Assembly: GCA_015231435.1 (NCBI GenBank)
Contig: JADGBN010000020.1
Coordinates: 1 to 34,864, forward strand
Reading direction: 5' to 3'
Source of the DNA: Gammaproteobacteria bacterium
GTDB taxonomy: Bacteria > Pseudomonadota > Gammaproteobacteria > Thiohalomonadales > Thiohalomonadaceae
Length of the DNA: 34,864 nucleotides
Shown: positions 25,117-34,251 of the stretch, one piece after another
How positions within the stretch are numbered: position 1 is the stretch's first letter
Layout of the letters: each line of letters starts with the position of its first letter
The notes under the pieces: model-generated
The model's input: the letters and a program-made list of their open reading frames with translations, nothing else
What the model was told of the DNA's origin: nothing
The model's database searches: none
Position numbers and translations under genes: made by a program

Positions 25117-25282
25117 TTTTTATAATGTCCACAAAAAAATAGGGGGATTGACCAATAGTTGCAGTTTACCCGCACTCCGTCAACTAATATCTACCAAGAA
25201 AGCGCTTAAAACAACACTATCCAAAAGCGCCTCTTTTGCTGCAAAACAGAGAGAGTATTGGCTAAACGGCAGACCGTGACCT
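25117..25282. other. Gap between the EAL-CZB gene and the aldehyde dehydrogenase gene
   Basis: Reading the minus strand I see no GGDEF, PAS or other recognisable remnant in any frame that would complete the EAL protein, and no clear terminator. The minus-strand TATAAA 3 bases before the TTG could be a promoter element for a leaderless message, but it has no -35 partner. Confidence 0.3.
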
Positions 25283-26689
25283 CTAGCCAATCAGGCGCAA
25301 CAGCTTTTTAAGATAGTGAAGGGGGATACGATAGGGTGCGTACTTACGGCTATTATCAAACCTAATGCTGCGATGTAATACGCTTTTATAATGGCTAAAG
25401 GTGCGAAAGGTCGCTTCACCGTGGTAACTTCCCATACCACTCTCCCCGACGCCACCAAAAGGCAGGGTTGTAGAGCTCAGTTGTGACAGTGTTTCGTTAA
25501 TATTGACACTGCCGGAGGAGGTCTCCTGCAAAATCCGCTGCTGCGTTTTCGGACACTCCGAGAAGAGATAGAGCGCCAACGGTTTTGCTCTGGATCGGAC
25601 AAAATGGATCGCTTCATCCAGTGATTGATAGGTGAGTACCGGCAATAGTGGGCCAAAGATCTCCTCCTGCATTATCAGACTCTGCGGCGAGACATCCACC
25701 AGCAGCGTTGGCGCAATATAGAGTTCTGCGACATCACTGTCGCCACCAACATAGAGGGTCTGATTCGCCATCAGACGCTGCAGCCGATGGAAATGTGGCA
25801 GGTTGATTATGCGTCCATAATCGGCTGACTGTTGCACCTCTCTCCCATAAAACTGGGTTATCGTCTCTTTCAACGCTATCAATAGCTTATCGCGAACCGA
25901 CTGCTCAACTAGAAGATAATCGGGAGCCACGCAGGTCTGCCCGGCATTAAAAAACTTGCCCCAGCAGATGCGTTTTGCCGCTGTTTTAAGATCTGTCTGC
26001 GCGGTAACAATACACGGACTCTTCCCCCCCAACTCCAGGGTCACCGGCGTTAAGCGCGGGGCAACTCTTTCCAGAATAACCCTCCCCACTGCGACGCTAC
26101 CGGTAAAAAAGAGATAGTCAAAGGGCTGATCAAGCAACGTCTGGGTGATCTCCGGGCCACCCTGAACCACGGCAATATAGTGCGGTGGAAAATAACGGCT
26201 AATCATCTCGTCAATCACTTTTGCTGAGTGCACGGCGATCTCGGAAACCTTTAGCACCGCGGTGTTGCCCGCTGCGATTGCACCAATCAGGGGCGAGAGC
26301 AAAAGCTGAAACGGATAGTTCCACGGGCCAATAATAAGGGTGTTGCCATAGGGCTCTGGATGGATGTCACTTTTACCAGGTTGTAGCATCCAACTCGTTT
26401 TCACCCGCTGCGGACGCATCCAGGCTTTAAGGTGCTTAACCGTGTGGTCAATCTCCTTAATAATTAGCGCCACTTCGCTGACATAGGCTTCCGCTCCCGG
26501 TCGACGCATATCCTGATAGAGTGCCGCAAGAATCTGGGGTTCATATTCAATAACCGCCTGTTTCAGGGCTTTGCAATGCGCCACGCGAAACGCCAGCGAC
26601 GCAGTTTGCCCCGACAAGAAAAATTCACGCTGACGCTGATAGATATTCGTCATTCTTAAAAATGCGGGGTCGTTGGTTGCATCACTCAT
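25283..26689 (-). CDS. NAD(P)-dependent aldehyde dehydrogenase, ALDH3/coniferyl-aldehyde type
   Basis: Oxidises aldehydes to carboxylic acids. The 468-residue length is that of the short ALDH3-like group. Key sites: GPWNYPFQL (Asn124), FFTGSVAVGR (194-203), LELGGKSP (general base Glu219), FNAGQTCVAPDYLLV (nucleophile Cys253), and EEIFGPLLPV. The C-terminus is basic (YLKKLLRLIG) and may contact the membrane, as in fatty-aldehyde enzymes, but that is speculation. The ATG is 27 bases past the parC stop, so it is likely the last gene of the COG4255-recJ-parE-parC unit. The true substrate cannot be read from the sequence. Confidence 0.9.
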   Translation of the reverse strand: MSDATNDPAFLRMTNIYQRQREFFLSGQTASLAFRVAHCKALKQAVIEYEPQILAALYQDMRRPGAEAYVSEVALIIKEIDHTVKHLKAWMRPQRVKTSWMLQPGKSDIHPEPYGNTLIIGPWNYPFQLLLSPLIGAIAAGNTAVLKVSEIAVHSAKVIDEMISRYFPPHYIAVVQGGPEITQTLLDQPFDYLFFTGSVAVGRVILERVAPRLTPVTLELGGKSPCIVTAQTDLKTAAKRICWGKFFNAGQTCVAPDYLLVEQSVRDKLLIALKETITQFYGREVQQSADYGRIINLPHFHRLQRLMANQTLYVGGDSDVAELYIAPTLLVDVSPQSLIMQEEIFGPLLPVLTYQSLDEAIHFVRSRAKPLALYLFSECPKTQQRILQETSSGSVNINETLSQLSSTTLPFGGVGESGMGSYHGEATFRTFSHYKSVLHRSIRFDNSRKYAPYRIPLHYLKKLLRLIG

Positions 26690-26716
26690 ACTTCAGTCTC
26701 GGCTCTACTGCGCATC

Positions 26717-28978
26717 TCACTCGGCGGTGAGTTTTTCAACCCGCTGAAAACCGCGCGGGAGTTTATTTCCACGTTTGCCGCGCTCGCCACGATAGTGTTC
26801 AATATCACTTTGACGCAGACGCAGGGTCCGTTTTCCGGCTTCAATGGCGAGAATCGCCTCGGGCAGCAGCAGGGTGTAAGCAAGCACAAACTCCTCGCGA
26901 CTGGCGACACGCGCGCCGGGAATAGCGATTAGGCGGTCGCCCTTGCCGCGTGCCATTTTGCTAATTTCACTCAACGGGAAGATGAGCAGCCGCCCTTCAC
27001 TGCTCACTAGGGCAATCAGTTGCTGATCCGCTTCAATCACCCGCTGTGGTGGTAGCAGACGCGCCCCCGCAGAGAGATTTATCAGCCCCTTGCCTGCTTT
27101 GTTGCGACTCTCCATCTGCTCCAGCGAGGCAATAAAACCGTAACCCGCATCACTACTGAGTAACCAGAGATCACCCGGCGCCCCCATGAGTGCCGCGACA
27201 AAAGTGGCCCCCTCCTGCGGATTAATGCGACCACTGAGGGGCTCCCCCTGCCCCCGTGCAGAGGGGAGATTGTGACAGGCAAGGGAGTAAACTCGACCAC
27301 TGGAGTCAATAATCGTTACCAGCTGATTACTCTTGCCCAGGGCGTGATTTCGGTAACTGTCTCCCGCCTTGTAGCTTAAGGTGAGCGGATCAATATCGTG
27401 CCCCTTGGCTGCCCGTATCCACCCCTTCTCCGAGAGGATAACGGTAACTGGATCGGCACCCAGCAACTCACTCTCATCAAGGGCAGCAGCTACCTGACGT
27501 TCAACCAAGGGTGAGCGTCGATCATCGCCGTAGTGATCGGCATCATGCTGTAACTCCTGCTTAATCAGGGTACGCAGACGCCGCTCCGAACCGAGGATCT
27601 TCTCTATTCCGGCCTTCTCTTTCGCGAGCTCATCGAGTTCGCCACGAATTTTCATCTCCTCCAGTCGCGCTAACTGCCGTAGCCGTGTATCAAGAATAAA
27701 GTCGGCCTGCAGCTCACTGAGGGCAAAACGCTGCATGAGCACCGGCTTCGGTTCATCCTCACTGCGAATAATGCGAATCACCTCATCAATATTGAGAAAG
27801 GCGATTAACAGCCCCTGCAAAAGGTGCAGACGTTGATCAATTTTATCGAGCCGATACTGCAGGCGCCGCCGTACCGTCTGGGTACGAAACTGCAGCCACT
27901 CACCGAGAAGGGTCACCAGCCCCTTCACCTGGGGACGGCCATCAAGGCCGATAAGGTTCATATTGACGCGATAGCTGCGCTCCAGATCGGTGGTCGCAAA
28001 GAGATGGCTCATGAGAGGTTCGGCATCGACCCGATTTGAACGGGGAATAATCACCAGTCGCGTCGGATTTTCGTGATTGGACTCATCACGCAGATCCTCG
28101 ACCATCGGTAACTTTTTCGCCTGCATCTGGGCGGCAATCTGTTCGAGAATTTTTGCCCCCGAGGCCTGATGCGGCAGTGCGGTGACAATAATATCCCCCC
28201 CCGCTTCACGCTCCCAGCGAGCCCGCATCCGCACTGAACCGTGGCCGCTTTCATACATTTTTAGCAACTCCTGACGCGGCGTAATTATCTCCGCCTCGGT
28301 GGGATAGTCAGGCCCCGGTAACAGCGCAGCTAACTCCTCGGTGGTCGCCGTCGGTTTTTCCAGCAGCAGAATCGTCGCCGCCACCACCTCGCGCAGGTTA
28401 TGGGGGGGAATATCCGTCGCCATACCAACGGCAATGCCAGTGGTGCCGTTTAGCAGGAGATTAGGCACCCGCGCTGGCAGAACCTGAGGCTCTTCAAGGC
28501 TGCCATCAAAATTGGGCACCCAATCCACCGTCCCCATCGCCACCTCCTGCAACAGGAGCTCGCTGTAGCGCGCTAGACGCGACTCGGTATAGCGCATGGC
28601 GGCAAAGGATTTAGGGTCATCCGGGGCACCCCAGTTCCCCTGACCATCCACCAGCGGATAACGATAGGTGAAAGGCTGCGCCATGAGCACCATCGCCTCA
28701 TAACAGGCGGAATCACCGTGGGGATGAAACTTACCGAGCACATCGCCCACGGTACGCGCCGACTTTTTGTATTTGCTGCCCGCCTTGAGCCCAAGCTCCG
28801 ACATCGCGTAAACAATGCGCCGTTGCACCGGCTTTAGCCCATCGCCAATATGGGGCAGGGCACGATCAAGAATGACGTACATTGAGTAATCTAGGTACGC
28901 CTTTTCACTAAAGGCATGGAGCGCTAACTGCTCGACCCCTTCATAGCTTGTGATTTCACTCTCTGGACGCTCACGCAT
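26717..28978 (-). CDS. parC: DNA topoisomerase IV subunit A
   Basis: The DNA-breaking and rejoining subunit of topoisomerase IV, which decatenates daughter chromosomes. The product has 753 residues. The catalytic tyrosine is in AAMRYTES (Tyr130). The quinolone-resistance region reads [12 protein letters not shown] with Ser90 and Glu94, the wild-type susceptible residues. The [14 protein letters not shown] segment and the C-terminal repeats ([29 protein letters not shown]) are typical of ParC rather than GyrA; the C-terminal domain is short and lacks the GyrA box. GGAG lies 8 bases before the ATG. It starts 41 bases after the parE stop. Confidence 0.97.
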   Translation of the reverse strand: MRERPESEITSYEGVEQLALHAFSEKAYLDYSMYVILDRALPHIGDGLKPVQRRIVYAMSELGLKAGSKYKKSARTVGDVLGKFHPHGDSACYEAMVLMAQPFTYRYPLVDGQGNWGAPDDPKSFAAMRYTESRLARYSELLLQEVAMGTVDWVPNFDGSLEEPQVLPARVPNLLLNGTTGIAVGMATDIPPHNLREVVAATILLLEKPTATTEELAALLPGPDYPTEAEIITPRQELLKMYESGHGSVRMRARWEREAGGDIIVTALPHQASGAKILEQIAAQMQAKKLPMVEDLRDESNHENPTRLVIIPRSNRVDAEPLMSHLFATTDLERSYRVNMNLIGLDGRPQVKGLVTLLGEWLQFRTQTVRRRLQYRLDKIDQRLHLLQGLLIAFLNIDEVIRIIRSEDEPKPVLMQRFALSELQADFILDTRLRQLARLEEMKIRGELDELAKEKAGIEKILGSERRLRTLIKQELQHDADHYGDDRRSPLVERQVAAALDESELLGADPVTVILSEKGWIRAAKGHDIDPLTLSYKAGDSYRNHALGKSNQLVTIIDSSGRVYSLACHNLPSARGQGEPLSGRINPQEGATFVAALMGAPGDLWLLSSDAGYGFIASLEQMESRNKAGKGLINLSAGARLLPPQRVIEADQQLIALVSSEGRLLIFPLSEISKMARGKGDRLIAIPGARVASREEFVLAYTLLLPEAILAIEAGKRTLRLRQSDIEHYRGERGKRGNKLPRGFQRVEKLTAE

Positions 28979-29019
28979 CAGCTACACTCCCCAATATCCC
29001 CATAGTGCTAACCAGCAGA

Positions 29020-30909
29020 CTACACCACATCAGCCAGATCCCCCTTCTCCTCAAGCCACGCCTTGCGCGACGATGCACGCTTTTTACCCAACAGCATATC
29101 CATCACCCGCTGGCTCTCTTCATTGTCGCCAATGGTCAACTGTATGAGGCGACGGGTGTCAGGATCGAGGGTGGTTTCGCGCAGCTGTTTGGGATTCATC
29201 TCGCCTAACCCCTTAAAGCGCGTCACCTGAACCTTGCCGCGGCGCTTCTCGGCTTCAATACGCTGCAAAATACCCTGACGTTCGCTATCATCAAGGGCGT
29301 AGTAAACATCCTTCCCGATATCAATGCGATAGAGGGGGGGCATGGCAATAAAGAGATGTCCTGCCGCCACCAAGGGGCGAAAATGGCGCAAAAAGAGGGC
29401 GCAAAGCAGCGTCGCAATATGGGCACCATCGGAGTCGGCATCGGCAAGCACACAGATCTTATGGTAACGCAGCCCCTCGAGATTATCCGAGTCGGGATCA
29501 ACGCCAATGGCAATCGCAATATCATGTACCTCCTGCGAGGCAAGCAGCTCGTCGGCTGCCACCTCCCAAGTATTGAGGATTTTGCCACGCAGCGGCATAA
29601 TCGCCTGAAAATCCTTATCCCGCGCCTGTTTCGCCGACCCCCCCGCAGAGTCCCCCTCAACCAGAAAGAGCCCACCACGTTCCGGATCGCTACTGGCACA
29701 ATCCGCCAGTTTGCCAGGCAGTGCCGGCCCCTGGGTGACGCGCTTGCGCAACACTTTTTTGCCTGCCCGCAAGCGGCGCTGAGCACTGTTAATCGCTAGA
29801 TCCGCAAGCTGCTGCCCTACTTCATGATGCTGATTAAGCCAGAGCGAGAAGGCATCCTTCACCACCCCAGCGACAAAACTTGCTGACTCCCGTGAGGAGA
29901 GGCGCTCTTTGGTCTGCCCCGAGAACTGCGGCTCGTTCATTTTGAGCGAAATAATATAACTGACCCGCTCCCAGACATCCTCTGGTGCCAACTTCACGCC
30001 ACGCGGCAGAAGATTACGACAATCACAAAACTCCCGTACCGCTTCGGTTAAACCGGTACGCAGACCATTGACATGGGTTCCCTCCTGAATCGTTGGCGCA
30101 AGATTGACATAGCTCTCCGCCACGCCGTCGCCCCCCTCAGGCAGCCAGGTCACGGCCCAGGAGACCTCTTCACGACTTGAACGAAAGCTGTCAAGATAAG
30201 GGGGTGAAGGGATGGTTTCGACACCGTTCAGGGTATCGAGCATATAGTCACCCAGACCATCGGCATAACACCACTCCCAGCGCTCGCCGCTACTCTCATC
30301 AATCAGCCGTGTCGTTAACCCCGGAGCAAGCACCGCCTTGGCGCGCAAATTACGTTGCAGACGGTTTAAAGAGAAGTTGGGTGAGTCAAAAAAATGGGGG
30401 TCGGGCCAGAAGCGCACGGTCGTGCCGCTATTACGACGCCCCACCTCGCCGATCATCTTTAACGCCGAAGTACGGTCACCATTGGCAAAGGCGATGTGAT
30501 ACTCCTTGCCATCACGGCGTACCCAGACCTCGAGCCGCTGTGACAGCGCATTGACGACCGAAACCCCAACGCCATGCAGACCGCCGGAGAACTGGTAGTT
30601 TTTATCAGAAAATTTTCCCCCAGCATGCAGTTTGGTTAAGATAACCTCAACCCCCGGCAGCCCCTCACCGGGATGCATATCGACCGGCATACCGCGACCA
30701 TCATCACGCACCTGCAGCGAGTTATCACGAAACAGCGTCACCTCGATAGTTCGGCAGTAGCCAGCGGTGGCCTCATCAACAGCATTATCAATCACCTCTT
30801 GAGCGAGATGGTTGGGACGATCGGTCTGGGTGTACATCCCCGGGCGTTTACGCACCGGCTCTAACCCTTTAAGCACCTCAATGGCATCGGCGTTATAACT
30901 GTTATTCAT
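29020..30909 (-). CDS. parE: DNA topoisomerase IV subunit B
   Basis: The ATPase subunit of topoisomerase IV. At 629 residues it matches ParE and not the longer GyrB. GHKL motifs: EVIDNAVDEA (38-47), RDDGRGMPV (68-76), GGLHGVGVSVVNALS (109-123). TOPRIM: LVEGDSAGGSAKQAR (416-430), MPLRGKILN, and DADSDGAHI. The C-terminus (GLGEMNPKQLRETTLDPDTR) is complete. AGGAACC precedes the ATG. It lies 39 bases after recJ and just before parC, so both subunits come from one transcript. Confidence 0.97.
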   Translation of the reverse strand: MNNSYNADAIEVLKGLEPVRKRPGMYTQTDRPNHLAQEVIDNAVDEATAGYCRTIEVTLFRDNSLQVRDDGRGMPVDMHPGEGLPGVEVILTKLHAGGKFSDKNYQFSGGLHGVGVSVVNALSQRLEVWVRRDGKEYHIAFANGDRTSALKMIGEVGRRNSGTTVRFWPDPHFFDSPNFSLNRLQRNLRAKAVLAPGLTTRLIDESSGERWEWCYADGLGDYMLDTLNGVETIPSPPYLDSFRSSREEVSWAVTWLPEGGDGVAESYVNLAPTIQEGTHVNGLRTGLTEAVREFCDCRNLLPRGVKLAPEDVWERVSYIISLKMNEPQFSGQTKERLSSRESASFVAGVVKDAFSLWLNQHHEVGQQLADLAINSAQRRLRAGKKVLRKRVTQGPALPGKLADCASSDPERGGLFLVEGDSAGGSAKQARDKDFQAIMPLRGKILNTWEVAADELLASQEVHDIAIAIGVDPDSDNLEGLRYHKICVLADADSDGAHIATLLCALFLRHFRPLVAAGHLFIAMPPLYRIDIGKDVYYALDDSERQGILQRIEAEKRRGKVQVTRFKGLGEMNPKQLRETTLDPDTRRLIQLTIGDNEESQRVMDMLLGKKRASSRKAWLEEKGDLADVV

Positions 30910-30948
30910 GGTTCCTGTTTGCCTGTTAAATAATCAGCGGTACAACAC

Positions 30949-32691
30949 TTACGCAGGATTGATCGCCTGCACCAGAATCTGCACCGACTCCTGTCCACGC
31001 CAACGGTTGACCCCCAAGCGGTAGAGAATATGCAGTGCGCCATGCAAGGGGGGCGGTTTCCCCTGGGAGACCGCATTAAAGAAGATAGCCTCAACCTGAT
31101 CCCCACTATTCTGCCAGCGTAACGCCATTTTAAGGTGCTGCTCCTTCAACCAGCGATGCTCTACCACAGTAAAAATGTCATCAAAAAGAGGTGCTTCAAG
31201 CTGCTGTCCCCAGGGGAGGATCTTCAGCAGTTCGTCCACCAATCGCGGGGTCACCGTCACATCCTGCAACGGCCCGTCACTTAAACGCCGCGACACTAAA
31301 TCAGAAGCATGCAGTTGCGCCGCCACCGCAGCGGCAAAAGCCGACTGAAACTGTGGCAGATTCGCCTTGGGCAGGGTTAACCCCGCAGCCATGGCATGCC
31401 CGCCAAAACGGGTCATCAGATCGGGAGATGCAACATCAATTGCCGCCAGCGTATCACGCAGATGCAACGCAGTAATTGAGCGTGCGGAGCCCTTGACCAT
31501 CGCCATCTCCCCCTCGGCAGTAGCATCGGTGAGCACCACTACCGGACGCTGCGTCTGCTCCTTAATGCGTGAGGCGACAATACCAATCACCCCCTCATGC
31601 CACTCAGGATTATAGAGTGTCAGCCCCAACGGCAACGCATCGGCATCTTCAAAGGTCATCGCTGCGACAATGGCCTCAGCATCTTGGCGCATCTCCGACT
31701 CAATCCCCTGACGTTCACGGTTCAACTCATCAAGCTGTTGCGCCAGGGTGAGTGCCTCCAGCGGGTTATCACAAAGGAGCGTTTCTATACCACGCGCCAT
31801 CTCATCAATTCTACCGGCGGCGTTTAGGCGCGGCGCAATCGCGTAGGCCAAATCATCGCTCACCAGATGCGCCGCCTCACGTTTAGCGACATCGAGCAGC
31901 GCAGTAATCCCGGCGACACACTGCCCAGCGCGAATACGCAATAGCCCCTGCTGCACAAGAATACGGTTATTATGATCAAGCGGCACGAGATCGGCGATAG
32001 TCCCCAAAGCGACCAAATCGAGCAGTGAGGCCAAATTGGGTTCGGCAACTGCCGCCGCACTAAACCACCCCTGTTCGCGCAGATGGCTACGCAAGGCCAG
32101 CATCAAATAGAAGATCACCCCGACCCCCGCCAGCGCCTTGGTGGGAAAAGGGCAGCCAGGCTGATTGGGATTAACAATCGCATCAGCCTGCGGCAGTCTC
32201 CCCCCAGGTAGATGGTGATCAGTAATAATCACCCGCACCCCCTGTTGCCGCGCCGCCGCGACCCCGGCAACACTGGCAATGCCATTATCAACGGTCACCA
32301 GCAGATCCGGCTGCTGCTGTAGAGCCAGCGCCACCAGTTCAGGGGAGAGACCATAACCGTAACGCACGCGATTGGGCACCAGATAACTGACCTGCCGCGC
32401 CCCGAGCAGTCGCAGGGCGCGAATCGCCACAGCGGTACTGGTGGCGCCATCAGCATCATAATCACCAACAATCAGAATACGCTGCTGCTCCGCCAGTGCC
32501 GTCGCCAACAGCGCCACCGCCGTCTCAATACCCTTCATCGTCGTAAAAGGGATTAAACCACGCAACGAGAAATCGAGTGCATCTGGCGTATCAATACCGC
32601 GACTATGCACCAGACGCGCCACCAGCGGATGCAGATGGTTTAAGGAAGACGGCAACGTCTGCCACTGCCGACGGTTAAAGGGCTGTTTCAT
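30949..32691 (-). CDS. recJ: Single-stranded-DNA-specific 5'-3' exonuclease RecJ
   Basis: Degrades 5' single strands in recombination and mismatch/base-excision repair. The product has 580 residues. DHH-family motifs: VGDYDADGATST (75-86), TVDNGIAS (133-140), TDHHLPGG (157-164), APRLNAAGRID, and the DHHA1 region with MTRFGGHAMAAGL. A C-terminal OB-like domain follows. I chose ATG (MKQPFNRRQW), which overlaps the COG4255 stop as TAATG; a GTG three codons earlier is an alternative without support. The family opening (MK... RR...) fits. Confidence 0.96.
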   Translation of the reverse strand: MKQPFNRRQWQTLPSSLNHLHPLVARLVHSRGIDTPDALDFSLRGLIPFTTMKGIETAVALLATALAEQQRILIVGDYDADGATSTAVAIRALRLLGARQVSYLVPNRVRYGYGLSPELVALALQQQPDLLVTVDNGIASVAGVAAARQQGVRVIITDHHLPGGRLPQADAIVNPNQPGCPFPTKALAGVGVIFYLMLALRSHLREQGWFSAAAVAEPNLASLLDLVALGTIADLVPLDHNNRILVQQGLLRIRAGQCVAGITALLDVAKREAAHLVSDDLAYAIAPRLNAAGRIDEMARGIETLLCDNPLEALTLAQQLDELNRERQGIESEMRQDAEAIVAAMTFEDADALPLGLTLYNPEWHEGVIGIVASRIKEQTQRPVVVLTDATAEGEMAMVKGSARSITALHLRDTLAAIDVASPDLMTRFGGHAMAAGLTLPKANLPQFQSAFAAAVAAQLHASDLVSRRLSDGPLQDVTVTPRLVDELLKILPWGQQLEAPLFDDIFTVVEHRWLKEQHLKMALRWQNSGDQVEAIFFNAVSQGKPPPLHGALHILYRLGVNRWRGQESVQILVQAINPA

Positions 32692-33710
32692 TATGACCAC
32701 GCCATTTTAAGTCGCTGCAGCCAAGTAATACGGTAGTGGCCACCATCATAGAGAAGATTTAAAGCGCGTAGTGGCGACCACGGTGTTAAGGCGGCAAGCA
32801 GTTCGGGAAGACGCTGGGCAAGGGTGTTAACGCCAGCTACGTCGGCTGGCAGGGTAATCAGCCAGTGCGCCGTCGCCTTGCCGCGCCATACGCCATGACG
32901 ACTGGAGAAGTCACAGGGGTGTGATAACGGTGAAGCAGCCAGCGCCACACCACTATAACGTGCTGCCCCTAGTAACAGCGGATCATCACTACTTAGCAGG
33001 GTGGGCGCACTCAACTTCTGCGGTAAAGACGAAGAGATCTCAGCCTCACCGCCCCAAAGCCAGAAACCACTCACCGCAGGCTGACCCGCCTGCTGCCGCT
33101 GTTGATTAAACGGATGTTCAAAAAGCCCCATCTCCAGTTCGGTTGCAAAGCGCCGCCACGACCGCTGATCTGACGTTTGCGAAAGCGGCAGAGCTGAAAT
33201 GCCGTGCGCTGTCACCACATCAAGCGCTGGTGCACTCACCCCCTGTAACAGCATTGAATTATCACTCAACAGATAGCCCCGATCGGCGGCAGCAGCCACA
33301 AAACGCAAGGTATCGGAAAAGTCAGATAACTGCTGCGAAAGCCAGTGCGACAGCGCGTCATCTACTTCTGGAGGGGCGGAAAAAGCCGCAATGGGAGTGA
33401 TCTGCAACTGCTGCTGCCCGACCTGCAGCTGCACCGGATCAAAACAACCGATAAACGCCGCACCCAGTTGCGTTTGCTGCACAGAATCCGCCTCTCCCGC
33501 ATAGCGCAACCTTGCCAGCGGCGTGGTTGCCGCTTTTGGAAAAAGTGAGCCAATTAGCGCAGAGGGCGATGTCTCCAAGCGCGCCTGCCGGCAAGCATCC
33601 AGCCAGCCCTGCGCTTTTCCCGGACGATGCGCGGCTGCCTTTAAGCTAACGGCGCTCTCCAGCACCAGGGCAAAATCATCGCGGGGGGGGATTAACAGCA
33701 TCACTTCCAT
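32691..33710 (-). CDS. COG4255-type conserved protein, function unknown
   Basis: A 339-residue soluble protein that I recognise as the conserved neighbour of recJ. It has been labelled phosphoglycerate mutase in some genomes, but I see no histidine-phosphatase RHG or alkaline-phosphatase metal motif. Its strongest marker is SGFWLWGGEAE (about residue 216-226), the NG/SxWxWGGG signature of the group. No signal peptide or membrane helix is present. The ATG has no ribosome-binding site, and a TATAAT lies only 7 bases upstream, so either the message is leaderless or the Met three codons later is used. Its stop overlaps the recJ start (TAATG). Function is unknown; coupling suggests a role with RecJ. 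Confidence 0.8.
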   Translation of the reverse strand: MEVMLLIPPRDDFALVLESAVSLKAAAHRPGKAQGWLDACRQARLETSPSALIGSLFPKAATTPLARLRYAGEADSVQQTQLGAAFIGCFDPVQLQVGQQQLQITPIAAFSAPPEVDDALSHWLSQQLSDFSDTLRFVAAAADRGYLLSDNSMLLQGVSAPALDVVTAHGISALPLSQTSDQRSWRRFATELEMGLFEHPFNQQRQQAGQPAVSGFWLWGGEAEISSSLPQKLSAPTLLSSDDPLLLGAARYSGVALAASPLSHPCDFSSRHGVWRGKATAHWLITLPADVAGVNTLAQRLPELLAALTPWSPLRALNLLYDGGHYRITWLQRLKMAWS

Positions 33711-33717
33711 GAGTGCT

Positions 33718-33723
33718 ATTATA
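33718..33723 (-). promoter_or_regulatory. Possible -10 box for the COG4255-recJ-parE-parC unit
   Basis: On the minus strand TATAAT sits 7 bases before the predicted ATG, in a 50-base gap with divergent thioredoxin. No -35 at the right spacing is convincing. If it is used, transcription would begin at or near the start codon. The plus strand has a TAAAAT about 12 bases before the thioredoxin ATG. Confidence 0.3.
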
Positions 33724-33760
33724 CGATGAAGCCACTCAACGAAACGGATAAAATAGTGTC

Positions 33761-34120
33761 ATGCATAACCCCACTCAACACAGCCCCTATATTTTCGACT
33801 GCGATACCGACAACTTTCAGCAGCGTGTCATTGCCGCCTCTGCCACACAGCCAGTACTGGTTGACTTCTCCGCTGACTGGTGTGGCCCCTGTCGTATTTT
33901 AGCCCCGGTACTACATCGCCTAATTCCTGAATATAACGGCAAAGTGCTGCTGGCAAACATTGATGCCGATGAGAATATGAAGCTCTGCGGCCACTACCGC
34001 CTGCGCGGCTTTCCCACTGTTATCCTCTTTGTGAACGGTGAAGAGATCGCACGCTTCTCCGGTGCCCGCTCCGTTGTCGAGACCCGCCATTTTATTGATG
34101 AGCATCTTCAGGCGAAATAG
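33761..34120 (+). CDS. Thioredoxin-fold protein with WCGPC active site
   Basis: The 119-residue thioredoxin has the redox pair in DWCGPCRILAPVL (Cys41, Cys44), the cis-proline in GFPTVILFVNGEE, and a C-terminal helix. It reduces disulfides in the cytoplasm; no signal peptide is present. The N-terminus MHNPTQHSPYIFDCDTDNF, with extra Cys14, resembles the thioredoxin part of CnoX/YbbN proteins, but the TPR repeats are absent, so it is a stand-alone thioredoxin. It is divergent from the COG4255-recJ unit. Confidence 0.92.
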   Translation: MHNPTQHSPYIFDCDTDNFQQRVIAASATQPVLVDFSADWCGPCRILAPVLHRLIPEYNGKVLLANIDADENMKLCGHYRLRGFPTVILFVNGEEIARFSGARSVVETRHFIDEHLQAK

Positions 34121-34251
34121 GGGGGATGGCCCAAATCATCTAAGCGGCGTTGCTCCGCTATCACTCTAAATTCAAACAGCAGCAGAGGGTCGACTTGATC
34201 GGTCGACGGAATCCGCGTTATCAGCGCAATCCGTTTAGTATCTTTCCGGCC
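34121..34251. other. Convergent gap between thioredoxin and the ImmA/IrrE-type gene
   Basis: I see no terminator here. A short directly repeated GGTCGAC (34187-34193 and 34200-34206) with a palindromic GTCGAC core is the only structure noted. Confidence 0.3.

Noticed and set aside
26717-28978. Possible quinolone-resistance change in ParC
   Set aside because: Ser90 and Glu94 are the usual susceptible residues, so there is nothing unusual.
29356-29799. 147-codon plus-strand frame inside parE
   Set aside because: Antisense shadow of the TOPRIM region of parE.
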